From Halictus rubicundus (lineage: Eukaryota > Arthropoda > Insecta > Hymenoptera > Halictidae), in the NCBI RefSeq assembly GCF_050948215.1, contig NW_027488880.1, positions 1 to 64,000 of the forward strand: DNA of 64,000 nucleotides, given 5' to 3'. A model generated the notes under the pieces. That model was not told the DNA's origin. It searched no databases and was given only the letters and a program-made list of their open reading frames with translations. Every line of letters starts with the position of its first letter. The first letter of the stretch is position 1. The position numbers and the translations under genes were made by a program. This document shows positions 11,351 to 26,580 of this stretch, piece by piece.

Positions 11351-13289
11351 CCTATTCTCTGTGCTATCCTCTATGCTATCCTATCCTCTATCCTATCGTA
11401 TTCTCTATCCTATCCTATCGTATTCTCTATCGTATCCTATCCTCTATCCTATGCAATCGTATATCCTATACTCTATCATATCCTATCATCTATCCTATCA
11501 TATCCTCTACCCTATTCTATACTCTATCCTATCCTTTCCGCTATCCTATCCTATCCTCTATCCTATCCAATCCTCTATCCTATCCTATCGTCTATCCTAT
11601 CCTATCCTCTATCCTATCCTATCCTATCCTCTATCCTATCCTATCCACTATCCTATCCTATCCTCTATCCTATCCTATCCTCTATCCTATACTATCCTCT
11701 ATCCTATCCTATCCTCTATCCTATCCTCCATCCTATCCTATCCTCTATCCTATAATATCATCTATCCTATCCTCATCCCTATCCTATCCTATCCTCTATA
11801 ATATCGTATCCTGTATCCTATCCTGTCCTCTTTCCTATCCTATCCTCAATCCTATCCTCTATCCTATCCCATCCTATCCTCTATCCTGTCCTATCCTCTA
11901 TCCTGTCCTATCCTCTATCCTATCCTCTATCCTATCCTCCATCCTATCCTATCCTCTATCCTATAATATCATCTATCCTATCCTCTTCCCTATCCTATCC
12001 TATCCTCTATAATATCGTATCCTGTATCCTATCCTGTACTCTTTCCTATCCTATCCTCAATCCTATCCTATCATCTATCCTATCGTATCTTCTATCCTAT
12101 CCAATCCTCTATCCTTTCCGATCCTCTATCCTATCGTATCCTCTATAATATCGTATCCTCTATCATATCCTATCCTCTTTCCTATAATATCATTTATCCT
12201 ATCCTATTCCCTATCCTATCATATCCTCTATCCTATCCTATCCGCTATCCTATCCTATTCTCTATCCTATCCAATCCTCTTTCCTATTATCAATCCTATT
12301 CTGTATCCAATCCTATCCTATTTCGCCTCCTATCCTCTATCCTATCCAATCCCCTATCCTATCCTCTATCCTATCCTTTCAACTATCCTATCCTTTCCTC
12401 TATCCTATCCTATCCTCTAGAAGATCGTATCCTCTATCGTATCCAATCCTCTATCCTATCCGAGCCTCTAACCTATCCTATTCTCCATCCTGTCCTATCC
12501 TCTATCCCATCCTCTATAATATCGTATCCTCTATCCTATCATATCCTCTATCCTATCCTGTATCCTTTATCCTATCCTATCCTGTATCGTATCCTATCCT
12601 CTATCCTAATCTATCCTCTATCCTATCCTATCCTATTTCCTATCCTATCCTCTATCCTATCCTCTATCCTATCGTATCCTCTATCCTATCCCATACTCTA
12701 CCCTATCCTATACTCTATCCTATCATATCCTCTATCCTATCCTATCCACTATCCTATAATATCCTCTATCCTATCCTATACTCTACCCTATCCTATCCTG
12801 TATAATATCTTAACCTCTATCCTATACTATCCTCTATCCCATCATATCATCTCTCCTATGCTATCCTCTACCCTATCCTATCCTCTGTCCTACCCTATCC
12901 TGTATCCTATCATCTATCCTATCCTATCCTCTAGCCTATCCAATCACCTATCCTATACTCTAGCATATCCTATCATCTATCCTATCATATCCTCTATCCT
13001 ATTCTATACTCTATCCTATCCTTTACGCTATCCTATCCTATCCTGTCGTCTATCCTATCCAATCCCCTATCCTATCCTCTATCCAATCCTATCCTCTATA
13101 CTATCCTATCCTCAACCCTATCCTATCTTCAATTCGATCCTATACTCCATCCTATCCTATCCGCTATCCTATCCTATCCTCTATAATATCGTATCCTCTA
13201 TCAGATCCTATCCTCTTTCCTATAATACCATCTATCCTATCCTATTCCCTATCCTATCCTATCCTCTATCCTATCCTATCCTCTATCCT
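11351..13289 (+). repeat. Satellite segment with a distant relative at 39.8-42.0 kb
   Basis: Starting with the ATGCAATCGTATATCC unit at 11451, the order of variants matches a block about 28.4-28.7 kb to the right (ATGCAATCG at 39882; CTATGCTATCCTCTACC at about 12856 and 41568). Both contain CCTATTTCGCCTCC and TCTAGAAGATCG units (here near 12328 and 12417) and the CCTGTATAATATCTTAACC unit near 12797. Indels of about 280 bp in total separate the two copies. This is the leftmost member of the TTTCGCC/TCTAGAAG family that dominates 40-60 kb. Confidence 0.8.
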
Positions 13290-15315
13290 ATCCTATCCTC
13301 AACCCTATCCTATCCTCAATTCGATCCTATACTCCATCCTATCCTATCCGCTATCCTATCCTATCCTCTATAATATCGTATCCTCTATCATATCCTATCC
13401 TCTATCCTATCCTATCCTCTATCCTATCCTATTCTCTATCCTATCCAATCCCCTATCCTATCCTCTATCCAATCCTATCCTCTATACTATCCTATCCTCA
13501 ACCCTATCCTATCCTCAATTCGATCCTATACTCCATCCTATCCTATCCGCTATCCTATCCTATCCTCTATAATATCGTATCCTCTATCCTATCCTATCCT
13601 CTATCCTATCCTATCCTCTATCCTATCCTATTCTCTATCCTATCCAATCCCCTATCCTATCCTCTATCCTATCCTATCCTCTATCCTTTTCTATCCTCTA
13701 TCCTATCCTATCCTTTATCGTCTCCTGTCCTCTATCCTATCCAATCCCCGATCCTATCCTCTATCCTAACCTTTCCGCTATGCTATCCTATCCTCTATAA
13801 TATCGTATCCTCTGTCCTATCCTTACTCTATCCTACAATATCATCTATCCTATCCTATTCTTTATCCTATCCTATCGTATCCTCTATCGTATCCTATCCT
13901 CTATCCTATCCAATCGTATATCATATACTCTATCCTATCCTATCCTCTATCCTATCCTATCCTCTATCCTATCCTATACTCTATCCTATCCTTTCCGCTA
14001 TCCTATCCTATCCTCTTTCCTATAATATCATCTATCCTATCCTATCCTCTATCGTATCCAATCCCCAATCCTATCCTCTATCCTATCCTATCCTCTATCG
14101 TCTCCTATCCTGTATCCTATCCAATCCTCTATCCTATCCTCTATCCTATCCTCTATGCTATCCTATCCTCTACCCTCTCCTATCCTCTATCCTATCCTAT
14201 CCTCTATCCTACCGTTTCCGCTATGCTATCCTATCCTGTATAATATCGTATCCTGTGTCCTATCCTTCCTCTATCCTACAATATCATCTATCCTATCCTA
14301 TTCTCTATCCTATCCTATCGTATCCTCTATCGTATCGTATCCTCAATCCTATCCTATCCTCTATCCTATCCAATCCCCTATCCTATCCTCTATCCTATCC
14401 TATCCTCTATCCTATCCTATCCTCTATCCTATCCTATCCTCTATCCTATCCTATCCTCTATCCTATCCTATCCTCTATCCTATCCCATCCTATCCTCTAT
14501 CCTATCCTATCCTCTAACTTATCCTATCCTCCATCCTATCTTATCCTCTATCCTATTCAATACTCTATCCTATCCTTCCCGCCATCCTATCCTATCCTGT
14601 CCTCTATCGAATCCTATCCTCTATCCTATCCATTCCGCTATCCTATCCCAGCCTGTATAATATCGCATCCTCTGTCGTATCCTTTCTCTATCCTATAATA
14701 TCATGTATCCTATCCTATCCTATCCTGTATCCTATCCAACCCTATATCCTATACTCTATCCTATCCGATCCTCTATCCTATTCTATCCTCTATCCTAGCC
14801 TATTCTCTATCCTATCCTATTCTATCCTCTATCCTATCCTATCCTCTATCGTATCCTATCCTCTATCCTATCCTATCCTCTATCCTATTCTATACTCTAT
14901 CCTATCCTTTCCGCTACCCTATCCTATCCTCTATCCTATCCTATCCTCTATAATATCGTTTCCTCTGTCCTATCCTGTCCTCTATCCTATACAATCCTCT
15001 ATCCTATTCTATCCTCTATCCTATCCTATCCTCTATCGTCTCCTGTTCTCTATCCTGTCCAATCCCCGATCCTATCCTCTATCCTTCCCTTTCCGCTAGG
15101 CTATCCTATCCTCTATAACATCGTATCCTCTGTCCTATCCTTCCTCTATCCTACAATATCATCTATCCTATCCTATTCTCTATCCTATCCTATCCTATTC
15201 TCTATCGTATCCTATCCTCTATCCTATCCTATCCTCTATCCTATTCTATCCTCTATCCTAGCCTATTCTCTATCCTATCCTATCCTATCCTCTATCCTAT
15301 CCTATCCTCTATCCT
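13290..15315 (+). repeat. ~2.0-kb higher-order repeat, copy 1
   Basis: It begins at a CCTCAACCCTATCC / CCTCAATTCGATCC pair and includes CCTTTTCTATCC near 13685. Further along come CCCCGATCC followed by CTATGCTATCC, then a CCTACCGTTTCCGC unit near 14212 and a CCCAGCCTGTATAATATCGC unit near 14646. The next copy starts 2,026 bp later with the same order; TTCGATCC at 13320 and 15346 confirms the offset. An open frame of 120 codons in it and its longer homologue in copy 2 are repeat by-products. Confidence 0.85.
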
Positions 15316-17390
15316 ATCCTATCCTCAACCCTATCCTATCCTCAATTCGATCCTATACTCCATCCTATCCTATCCGCTATCCTATCCTATCCTCTATAAT
15401 ATCGTATCCTCTATCATATCCTATCCTCTATCCTATCCTATCCTCTATCCTATCCTATTCTCTATCCTATCCAATCCCCTATCCTATCCTCTATCCAATC
15501 CTATCCTCTATACTATCCTATCCTCAACCCTATCCTATCCTCAATTCGATCCTATACTCCATCCTATCCTATCCGCTATCCTATCCTATCCTCTATAATA
15601 TCGTATCCTCTATCCTATCCTATCCTCTATCCTATCCTATCCTCTATCCTATCCTATTCTCTATCCTATCCAATCCCCTATCCTATCCTCTATCCTATCC
15701 TATCCTCTATCCTTTTCTATCCTCTATCCTATCCTATCCTTTATCGTCTCCTGTCCTCTATCCTATCCAATCCCCGATCCTATCCTCTATCCTAACCTTT
15801 CCGCTATGCTATCCTATCCTCTATAATATCGTATCCTCTGTCCTATCCTTACTCTATCCTACAATATCATCTATCCTATCCTATTCTTTATCCTATCCTA
15901 TCGTATCCTCTATCGTATCCTATCCTCTATCCTATCCAATCGTATATCATATACTCTATCCTATCCTATCCTCTATCCTATCCTATCCTCTATCCTATCC
16001 TATACTCTATCCTATCCTTTCCGCTATCCTATCCTATCCTCTTTCCTATAATATCATCTATCCTATCCTATCCTCTATCGTATCCAATCCCCAATCCTAT
16101 CCTCTATCCTATCCTATCCTCTATCGTCTCCTATCCTGTATCCTATCCAATCCTCTATCCTATCCTCTATCCTATCCTCTATGCTATCCTATCCTCTACC
16201 CTCTCCTATCCTCTATCCTATCCTATCCTCTATCCTACCGTTTCCGCTATGCTATCCTATCCTGTATAATATCGTATCCTGTGTCCTATCCTTCCTCTAT
16301 CCTACAATATCATCTATCCTATCCTATTCTCTATCCTATCCTATCGTATCCTCTATCGTATCGTATCCTCAATCCTATCCTATCCTCTATCCTATCCAAT
16401 CCCCTATCCTATCCTCTATCCTATCCTATCCTCTATCCTATCCTATCCTCTATCCTATCCTATCCTCTATCCTATCCTATCCTCTATCCTATCCTATCCT
16501 CTATCCTATCCTATCCTCTATCCTATCCCATCCTATCCTCTATCCTATCCTATCCTCTAACTTATCCTATCCTCCATCCTATCTTATCCTCTATCCTATT
16601 CAATACTCTATCCTATCCTTCCCGCCATCCTATCCTATCCTGTCCTCTATCGAATCCTATCCTCTATCCTATCCATTCCGCTATCCTATCCCAGCCTGTA
16701 TAATATCGTATCCTCTGTCGTATCCTTTCTCTATCCTATAATATCATGTATCCTATCCTATCCTATCCTGTATCCTATCCAACCCTATATCCTATACTCT
16801 ATCCTATCCTATTCTCTATCCTATCCTATCCTCTATCGTATCCTATCCTCTATCCTATCCGATCCTCTATCCTATTCTATCCTCTATCCTAGCCTATTCT
16901 CTATCCTATCCTATTCTATCCTCTATCCTATCCTATCCTCTATCGTATCCTATCCTCTATCCTATCCTATCCTCTATCCTATTCTATACTCTATCCTATC
17001 CTTTCCGCTACCCTATCCTATCCTCTATCCTATCCTATCCTCTATAATATCGTTTCCTCTGTCCTATCCTGTCCTCTATCCTATACAATCCTCTATCCTA
17101 TTCTATCCTCTATCCTATCCTATCCTCTATCGTCTCCTGTTCTCTATCCTGTCCAATCCCCGATCCTATCCTCTATCCTTCCCTTTCCGCTAGGCTATCC
17201 TATCCTCTATAACATCGTATCCTCTGTCCTATCCTTCCTCTATCCTACAATATCATCTATCCTATCCTATTCTCTATCCTATCCTATCCTATTCTCTATC
17301 GTATCCTATCCTCTATCCTATCCTATCCTCTATCCTATTCTATCCTCTATCCTAGCCTATTCTCTATCCTATCCTATCCTATCCTCTATC
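15316..17390 (+). repeat. ~2.0-kb higher-order repeat, copy 2
   Basis: This is the direct neighbour of copy 1, offset by 2,026 bp over the first ~1.45 kb and 2,094 bp near the end. The shift is a 68-bp (4 x 17) insertion around 16800-16870. Near 16690 it reads AATATCGTATCC where copy 1 has AATATCGCATCC. Its last part contains CTATAACATCGTATCC near 17207, matching copy 1 near 15113. Confidence 0.85.
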
Positions 17391-17639
17391 CTATCCTATC
17401 CTCTAACGTATCCTATTCTCTATCCTATCTTATCCTCTATCCTATTCTATACTCTATCCTATCCTTTCCGCCATCCTATCCTATCCTGTCCTCTATCGAA
17501 TCCTATCCTCTATCCTATCCAATCCCCTATCCTATCCTTATCCGAACCTATCCTCTATCGTATCCTATCCTCTATCCTATCCAATCCGATATCCTATTCT
17601 CTATCCTATCCTATCCTCTATCGTATCCTATCCTCTATC

Positions 17640-18875
17640 CTATCCTATCCTCTATCCTTTTCTATCCTCTATCCTATCCTGTCCTCTATCCTTTTCTATC
17701 CTCTATCCTATCCTATCCTTTATCGTCTCCTGTCCTCTATCCTATCCAATCCCCGATCCTATCCTCTATCCTAACCTTTCCGCTATGCTATCCTATCCTG
17801 TATAATAACGTATCCTCTGTCCTATCCTTACTCTATCCTACAATATCATCTATCCTATCCTATTCTTTATCCTATCCTATCGTATCCTCTATCGTATCCT
17901 ATCCTCTATCCTATCCAATCGTATATCCTATACTCTATCCTATCCTATCCTCTATCCTATCCTATCCTCTATCCTATCCTATACTCTATCCTATCCTTTC
18001 CGCTATCCTATCTTATCCTCTATCCTATCCTATCCTCTTTCCTATAATATCATCTATCCTATCCTATCCTCTATCGTATCCAATCACCAATCCTATCCTC
18101 TATCCTATCCTATCCTCTATCGTCTCCTATCCTGTATCCTATCCAATCCTCTATCCTATCCTCTATCCTATCCTCTATGCTATCCTATCCTCTACCCTCT
18201 CCTATCCTCTATCCTATCCTATCCACTATCCTACCGTTTCCGCTATGCTATCCTATCCTGTATAATATCGTATCCTCTGTCCTATCCTTCCTCTATCCTA
18301 CAATATCATCTATCCTATCATATTCTCTATCCTATCCTATCGTATCCTCTATCGTATCGTATCCTCAATCCTATCCTATCCTCTATCCTATCCAATCCCC
18401 TATCCTATCCTCTATCCTATCCTATCCTCTATCCTATCCTATCCTCTATCCTATCCCATCCTATCCTCTATCCTATCCTATCCTCTAACTTATCCTATCC
18501 TCCATCCTATCTTATCCTCTATCCTATTCAATACTCTATCCTATCCTTCCCGCCATCCTATCCTATCCTGTATTCTATCGAATCCTATCCTCTATCCTAT
18601 CCATTCCGCTATCCTATCCCAGCCTGTATAATATCGTATCCTCTGTCCTATCCTTTCTCTATCCTATAATATCATGTATCCTATCCTATCCTATCCTGTA
18701 TCCTATCCAATCCTATATCCTATACTCTATCCTATCCTATTCTCTATCCTATCCTATCCTCTATCGTATCCTATCCTCTATCCTATCCTATCCTCTATCC
18801 TATTCTATCCTCTATCCTAGCCTATTCTCTATCCTATCCTATCCTATCCTCTATCCTATCCTATCCTCTATCGTA
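17640..18875 (+). repeat. ~2.0-kb higher-order repeat, copy 3 (partial)
   Basis: It matches copy 2 at an offset of about 1,980-1,996 bp: CCTTTTCTATCC near 17690, CCCCGATCC near 17750, CTATGCTATCC near 18176, and CCCAGCCTGTATAATATCG near 18617. It is shorter by roughly two 17-mers near 18430. It ends near 18875, before the end of the copy 1 / copy 2 repeat. Related segments return at about 45.1-46.4, 57.7-59.1 and 61.8-63.2 kb. Confidence 0.82.
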
Positions 18876-21800
18876 TCCAATCCTCTATCCTATCCTCTAT
18901 CCTATCCTATCCCATCCAATATCCTATCCTATCCTCTATCCTATCCTATACTCTATCCTATCCTATAGTCTATAATATCGTATCCTCTATCCTATCCAAT
19001 CCACCATCCTATCCTCTAGCCTATCCTATTCTCTATCCTATCCTCTATCGTCTCCTACACTCTATCCTATCCCATTTTCTATCCTATCCTATCCTATCCT
19101 ATCCTCTATCGTCTCCTATCCTCTATCCTATCCTCTATAGTATCCTATCCTCTATCCTATCCTATCCTCTATCCTATCCACTATCGTCTCCTATCCTCTA
19201 TCCTATCCTCTAGCCTATCCTATTCTCTATCCTATTCTCTATCCTATCCAATCCTCTATCCTATCCTATCCTCTATCCTATCCTATCCTCTATCCTATCC
19301 AATCCGCTATCCTATTCTCTATCCGATCCTATCGTCTACCCTATCCTATCCTCTATAATATCGTATCCTTTATCCTATCCTATCCTCTATCCGATCCAAT
19401 CCCCTATCCTATCATCTATAATATCGTATCCTCTATCATATTCTATCCTCTATACAATATTAACATCTATCCTATCCTATTCACTATCCTATCGTATCCT
19501 CTTTCCTATCCTATCATCTATCCTATCCTATCCTCTATTATATCCTATCCTCTATCCTATCCTATCCTCTATCGTCTGCTCTATCCTATCCTATCCACTA
19601 TACTATCGTATCCTCTTTCCTATCCTATCATCTATCCTATCCTATTATCTATTATATCCTATCCTCTATCCTATCCTATCCTATACTCTATCCTATCCTA
19701 TGGTCTATAATATCGTATCCTCTATCCTATCCAATCCACCATCCTATCCTCTAGCCTATCCTATTCTCTATCCTATCCTCTATCGTCTCCTACACTCTAT
19801 CCTATCCCATTTTCTATCCTATCCTATCCTATCCTCTATCCTATCCTATCCTCTATCCTATCCTATCCGCTATCCTATCCTATCCTCTATCCTATACTAT
19901 TCTCTAACCTATCCTATCCTCTATCCTATCCTCTATCCTATCCTATAATCTATCCTATCCTATCCTCTATCCTATCCACTATCGTCTCCTATCCTCTATC
20001 CTATCCTCTAGGCTATCCTATTCTCTATCCTATTCTCTATCCTATCCTATCCTCTATCCTATCCTATCCTCTATCCTATCCTATCCTCTATCCTATCCAA
20101 TCCGCTATCCTATTCTCTATCCGATCCTATCGTCTATCCTATCCTATCCTCTATAATATCGTACCCTTTATCCTATCCTATCCTCTATCCGATCCAATCC
20201 CCTATCCTATCATCTATAATATCGTATCCTCTATCATATTCTATCCTCTATACAATATTAACATCTATCCTATCCTATTCAATATCCTATCGTATCCTCT
20301 TTCCTATCCTATCATCTATCCTATCCTATCCTCTATTATATCCTATCCTCTATCCTATCCTATCCTCTATCGTCTGCTCTATCCTATCCTATCCACTATC
20401 CTATCGTATCCTCTTTCCTATCCTATCATCTATCCTATCCTATCCTCTATTATATCCTATCCTCTATCCTATCCTATCCTATACTCTATCCTATCCTATG
20501 GTCTATAATATCGTATCCTCTATCCTATCCAATCCACCATCCTATCCTCTAGCCTATCCTATTCTCTATCCTATCCTCTATCGTCTCCTACACTCTATCC
20601 TATCCCATTTTCTATCCTATCCTATCCTATCCTCTATCCTATCCTATCCTCTATCCTATCCTATCCGCTATCCTATCCTATCCTCTATCCTATACTATTC
20701 TCTAACCTATCCTATCCTCTATCCTATCCTCTATCCTATCCTATAATCTATCCTATCCTATCCTCTATCCTATCCACTATCGTCTCCTATCCTCTATCCT
20801 ATCCTCTAGCCTATCCTATTCTCTATCCTATTCTCTATCCTATCCTATCCTCTATCCTATCCTATCCTCTATCCTATCCTATCCTCTATCCTATCCAATC
20901 CGCTATCCTATTCTCTATCCGATCCTATCGTCTATCCTATCCTATCCTCTATAATATCGTACCCTTTATCCTATCCTATCCTCTATCCGATCCAATCCCC
21001 TATCCTATCATCTATAATATCGTATCCTCTATCATATTCTATCCTCTATACAATATTAACATCTATCCTATCCTATTCAATATCCTATCGTATCCTCTTT
21101 CCTATCCTATCATCTATCCTATCCTATCCTCTATTATATCCTATCCTCTATCCTATCCTATCCTCTATCGTCTGCTCTATCCTATCCTATCCACTATCCT
21201 ATCGTATCCTCTTTCCTATCCTATCATCTATCCTATCCTATCCTCTATTATATCCTATCCTCTATCCTACCATATTCTCTATCGTCTGCTATATCCTATC
21301 CTATACTCTATCCTATCCTATGGTCTATAATATCGTATCCTCTATCCTATCCAATCCACCATCCTATCCTCTAGCCTATCCTATTCCCTATCCGATCCTA
21401 TCCTCTATCCTAGCCTATCATCTATACTATCCTATCCTCTATCCTATCCTATACCCTATGCTATCCTATCCTCTATCCTATCCTATCCCCTATCCTATCC
21501 AATGCCCTATCCTATTCTCTATCCGATCCTATCGTCTATCCTATCCTATCCTCTATCCTATCCAATCCTCTATCCTATCCTCTATCCTATCCTATCCCAT
21601 CCAATATCCTATCCTATCCTCTATCCTATCCTATGGTCTATAATATCGTATCCTCTATCCTATCCAATCCACCATCCTATCCTCTAGCCTATCCTATTCT
21701 CTATCCTATCCTCTATCGTCTCCTACACTCTATCCTATCCCATTTTCTATCCTATCCTATCCTATCCTCTATCCTATCCTATCCTCTATCCTATCCTATC

Positions 21801-21900
21801 CTCTATCCTATCCTATCCGCTATCCTATCCTATCCTCTATCCTATACTATTCTCTAACCTATCCTATCCTCTATCCTATCCTATCCTCTATCCTATCCAC
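18876..21900 (+). repeat. Cluster of 0.3-0.8-kb higher-order repeats
   Basis: Five repeat starts share a CCTATRGTCTATAATATCG unit followed by CCAATCCACCATCC and CCTCTAGCC. They lie at about 18961, 19696, 20494, 21316 and 21629, so the spacings are about 735, 798, 822 and 313 bp. The first copy has CCTATAGTC and the other four CCTATGGTC. Most copies also carry CCTACACTC and CCCATTTTC units, ATTAACATC (copies 1-3) and CGTCTGCTC. The fourth copy is cut short by about 500 bp, showing exchange out of register. Confidence 0.82.
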
Positions 21901-24900
21901 TATCGTCTCCTATCCTCTATCCTATCCTCTAGCCTATCCTATTCTCTATCCTGTCCTCTATCCTATCCTATCCTATATCATATCCTATCCTCTATCCTAT
22001 CCAATCCTCTATCCTATCCGATCCTCTATCCTATCCTATCCTCTATAATATCGTATCCTCTATCATATTCTATCCTCTATCCTATAATATCATCTATCCT
22101 ATCCTATTCTCTATCCTATCCTAACCTCTATCCAATCCTATCCTCTATCGTCTCCTATCCTCTATCCTATCCTGTACCCTATCCTATTCTCTATCCTGTC
22201 CAATATCCTATCCTATCCTCTATCCTATCCTATCCTCTATCCGATCCCATCCTCTATCTTATCCTATCCTCTATAATATCGTATCCTCTATCCTATCCTA
22301 TCCTCTATCCTATAATATCAGCTATCCTGTCCTATTCTCTATCCTATCCTATCCTCTATCCAATCCTATCCTCTATCGTCTCCTATCCTCTATCCTATCC
22401 TCTACCCTATCCTATCCTCTATCCTATCTAAACACCTATCCTATCCTATCCTCTATCCTATCCTATCCTATCTATTATTGTATCCTCTATAATATCGTAT
22501 CCTCCATCCTATCCTATCCTCTATCCGATCCCATCCTCTATCTTATCCTATCCTCTATAATATCGTATCCTCTATCCTATCCTATCCTCTATCCTATCCT
22601 ATCCTCTATCCTATCCAATCCTCTATCCTATCCGATCCTCTATCCTATCCTATCCTCTATAATATCGTTTCCTCTATCATATCCTATCCTCTTTCCTATA
22701 ATATTATCTATCCTATTATATTATCTATCCTATCCTCTTCTCTATCCTATCCTATCCTCTATCCTATCCTATCCTCTATCGTCTCCTATTCTCTATCCTA
22801 TCCAATCCCCTATCCTATCCTGTTTCCTATTCTATCCTCTATCCTATCCAATCCCCTATCCTCTATCCTATGATATCCTCTATAATATCGTATCCTCTAT
22901 CCTATCCTATCCTCTATATTATTGTATCATCTATCCTATCCTATTCTCTATCCTATCCTTTCCTCTATCCTACACTATTCTCTACCCTATCCTATCCTCT
23001 ATCCTATCCTATCCTCTATCATCTCCTGTCCTCTATCCTATCCAATCCCCTATCCTATCCTCTATCGTCTCCTATCCTCTATCTTATACTCTACCCTATC
23101 CTATTCTCTATCCTGCCCTCTATCCTATCCTATCCTATATCATATCATATCCTCTATCCTATCCAATCCTCTCTCCTATCCGATCGACTATCCTATCCTA
23201 TCCTCTATAATATCGTTTCCTCTATCATATCCTATCCATTTTCCTATAATATTATCTATCCTATCCTATTCTGTATCCTATCCTATCCCGTATCCTATCC
23301 TATCCTCTATCCTATCCTATCCTCTATCCGATCCAATCCCCTATCCTATCCTCTATCCTATCCTATCCCATCCAATATCCTATCCAATCCTCTATCCTAT
23401 CCGATCCTCTATCCTATCCTATCCTCTATAATATCGTATCCTCCATCATATTGTACCCTCTATCCAATAATATCATCTATCCTATCCTATTCACTATCTT
23501 ATCCTATCCTCTATCCTATCCTATCCTCTATCATCTCCTGTCCTCTATCCTATCCAATCCCCTATCCTATCCTCTATCGTCTCCTATCCTCTATCTTATA
23601 CTCTACCCTATCCTATTCTCTATCCTGCCCTCTATCCTATCCTATCCTATATCATATCTTATCCTCTATCCTATCCTATCCTCTATCCTATCCTATCCTC
23701 TATCCTATCCACTATCGTCTCCTATCCTCTATCCTATCCTCTAGCATATCCTATTCTATATCCTGTCCTCTATCCTATCCTATCCTATATCATATCCTAT
23801 CCTCTATCCTATCCAATCCTCTATCCTATCCGATCCTCTATCCTATCCTATCCTCTATAATATCGTATCCTCCATCATATTGTACCCTCTATCCAATAAT
23901 ATCATCTATCCTATCCTATTCACTATCTTATCCTATCCTCTATCCTATCCTATCCTCTATCCTATCCTATTCTCTAACCTATCCTATCCTCTAGCCTATC
24001 CTATTCTCTATCCTATCCTCTATCCTATCCTATCCTCTATCCTATCCGATCCTCTACCCTATCCTATCCTCTACCCTATCCTATTCTCTATCCTATCCTA
24101 TCCTCTATCCTATCCAATCCAATATCCTATCCCCTATCGTCTCCTATCCTCTATCCTATCCTCTATCCTATCCAATCCCCTATCCTATCCTCTATCCGAT
24201 CCTATCCTCTATCCTATCCTATCCTCTATCCTATCTAAACCCCTATCCTATCCTATCCTCTATCCTATCCTATCCTATCTAATATTGTATCCTCTATAAT
24301 ATCGTATCCTCCATCCTATCCTATCCTCTTTCCTATCCTATCCTCAATCCTATCGTATCCTCTATAATATCGTATCCTCTATCCTATCCTATCCTCTATC
24401 CTATAATATCATCTATCCTATCCTATTCTCTATCCTACCCTATCCTCCACCCTATCCTATCCTCTATCGTCTCCTATCCTCTATCCTATCCCATCCTCTA
24501 TCCTATCCTTTCTCCTATCCTATCCTATATCCTATCCTATCGACTATCGTCTGCTATATCCTATCCTATCTACTATCCTATCCTATCCTCAATCCTATCC
24601 TATCCTCTATCGTCTGCTCTGTCCCATCCTATCCACCATCCTATCCTATCATCTACCCTATCCTATCCTCTATCCTATCCAATCCCCTATCCTATCCTCT
24701 ATCCTATCCTATCCCATCCTATATCCTATCGTATACTCTATCCTATCCTATCCTCTATCCTATCCTCTACCCTATCCTATTCTCTATCGTGTCCAATATC
24801 CTATCCTATCCTCTATCCTATCCTATCCTCTATCCGATCCCATCCTCTATCTTTTCCTATCCTCCATAATATCGTATCCTCTATCCTATCCTATCCTCTA

Positions 24901-26580
24901 TCCTATAATATCAGCTATCCTGTCCTATTCTCAATCCTATCCTATCCTCTATCCTATCCTATCCTCTATCGTCTCCTATCCTCTATTCTATCCAATCTCC
25001 TATCCTATCCTCTATACTATACTATCCTCTATCCTGTCCTATTCTCCATTCTATCCTCTATCCTATCCTCTAGCCTCCTATCCTATCCCCTATCGTCTCC
25101 TATCCTCTATCCTATCCTCTAGCCTATCCTATTCTCTATCCTATCCTCTATCGTATCCTATCATCTATCCTATCCTATCCTCTATCCTATCCTATCCTCT
25201 ATCCTATCCTATCCTCTATCCGATCCCATCCTCTATCTTATCCTATCCTCTATAATATCGTATCCTCTATCCTATCCTATCCTCTATCCTATAATATCAG
25301 CTATCCTGTCCTATTCTCAATCCTATCCTATCCTCTATCCTATCCTATCCTCTATCGTCTCCTATCCTCTATTCTATCCAATCCCCTATCTTATCCTCTA
25401 TACTATACTATCCTCTATCCTGTCCTATTCTCCATTCTATCCTCTATCCTATCCTATCCTCTATCCTATCCAATCCCCTATCCTATTCTCTATCGTATCC
25501 CATCCTCTATAATATCGTATCCTCTATCATATTCTATCCTCTATCCTATAATATCCTCAATCGTATCCTATCCTCTATCCTATCCGATCCTCTACCCTAT
25601 CCTATCCTCTACCCTATCCTATTCTCTATCCTATCATATCCTCTATCCTATCCAATCCAATATCCTATCCCCTATCGTCTCCTATCCTCTATCCCATCCT
25701 CTAGCCTATCCTATTCTCTATCCTATCCTCTATCGTATCCTATCATCTATCCTATCCTATCCTCTATCCTATCCTATCCTCTTTCCTATCCAATCCTCTA
25801 TCCAATTCTCTATCCGATCCTATCGTCTATCCTATCCTATCCTCTATAATATCGTATCCTTTATCCTATACTATTCTCAATCCTATCCACTCCTTTATAC
25901 TATAAAATCCTCTATCGTATCCTCTATCCTATCCAATCCCCTATCCTATCCTCTATCCGATCCTATCCTCTATCCTATCCTATCCTCTATCCTATCTAAA
26001 CCCCTATCCTATCCTATCCTCTATCCTATCCTATCCTATCTATTATTGTAACCTCTATAATATCGTATCCTCCATCCTATCCTATCCTCTTTCCTATCCT
26101 ATCCTCAATCCTATCGTATCCTCTATAATATCGTATCCTCTATCCTATCCTATCCTCTATCCTATAATATCATCTATCCTATCCTATTCTCTATCCTACT
26201 TTATCCTCCATCCTATCCTATCCTCTATCGTCTCCTATCCTCTATCCTATCCCATCCTCTATCCTATCCTTTCTCCTATCCTATCCTAGATCCTATCCTA
26301 TCGACTATCGTCTGCTATATCCTATCCTATCTACTATCCTATCCTATCCTCAATCCTATCCTATCCTCTATCGTCTGCTCTATCCTATCCTATCCACCAT
26401 CCTATCCTATCCTCTACCCTATCCTATCCTCTATCGTCTCCTATCCTCTATTCTATCCAATCCCCTATCCTATCCTCTATACTATACTATCCTCTATCCT
26501 GTCCTATTCTCCATTCTATCCTCTATCCTATCCTATCCTCTATCCTATCCTCTACCCCATCCTACTCTCTATCCTGTCCA
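21901..26580 (+). repeat. Mosaic satellite with several local duplications
   Basis: Local repeats overlap here. A CATCTCCTGTCC to CTGCCCTC stretch recurs about 512 bp apart (near 23021 and 23533). A CCATCATATTGTACCC unit recurs about 430 bp apart (near 23452 and 23873). A segment with CTATCTAAAC and CGTATCCTCTATAATATCG at 24.15-24.66 kb recurs about 1,760 bp later (25.91-26.42 kb). CCGATCCCATCC followed by CTATCTTATCC occurs near 22230, 22523, 24831 and 25217. The long open frames in 22.9-24.3 kb are repeat by-products. Nothing other than satellite is visible. Confidence 0.75.
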
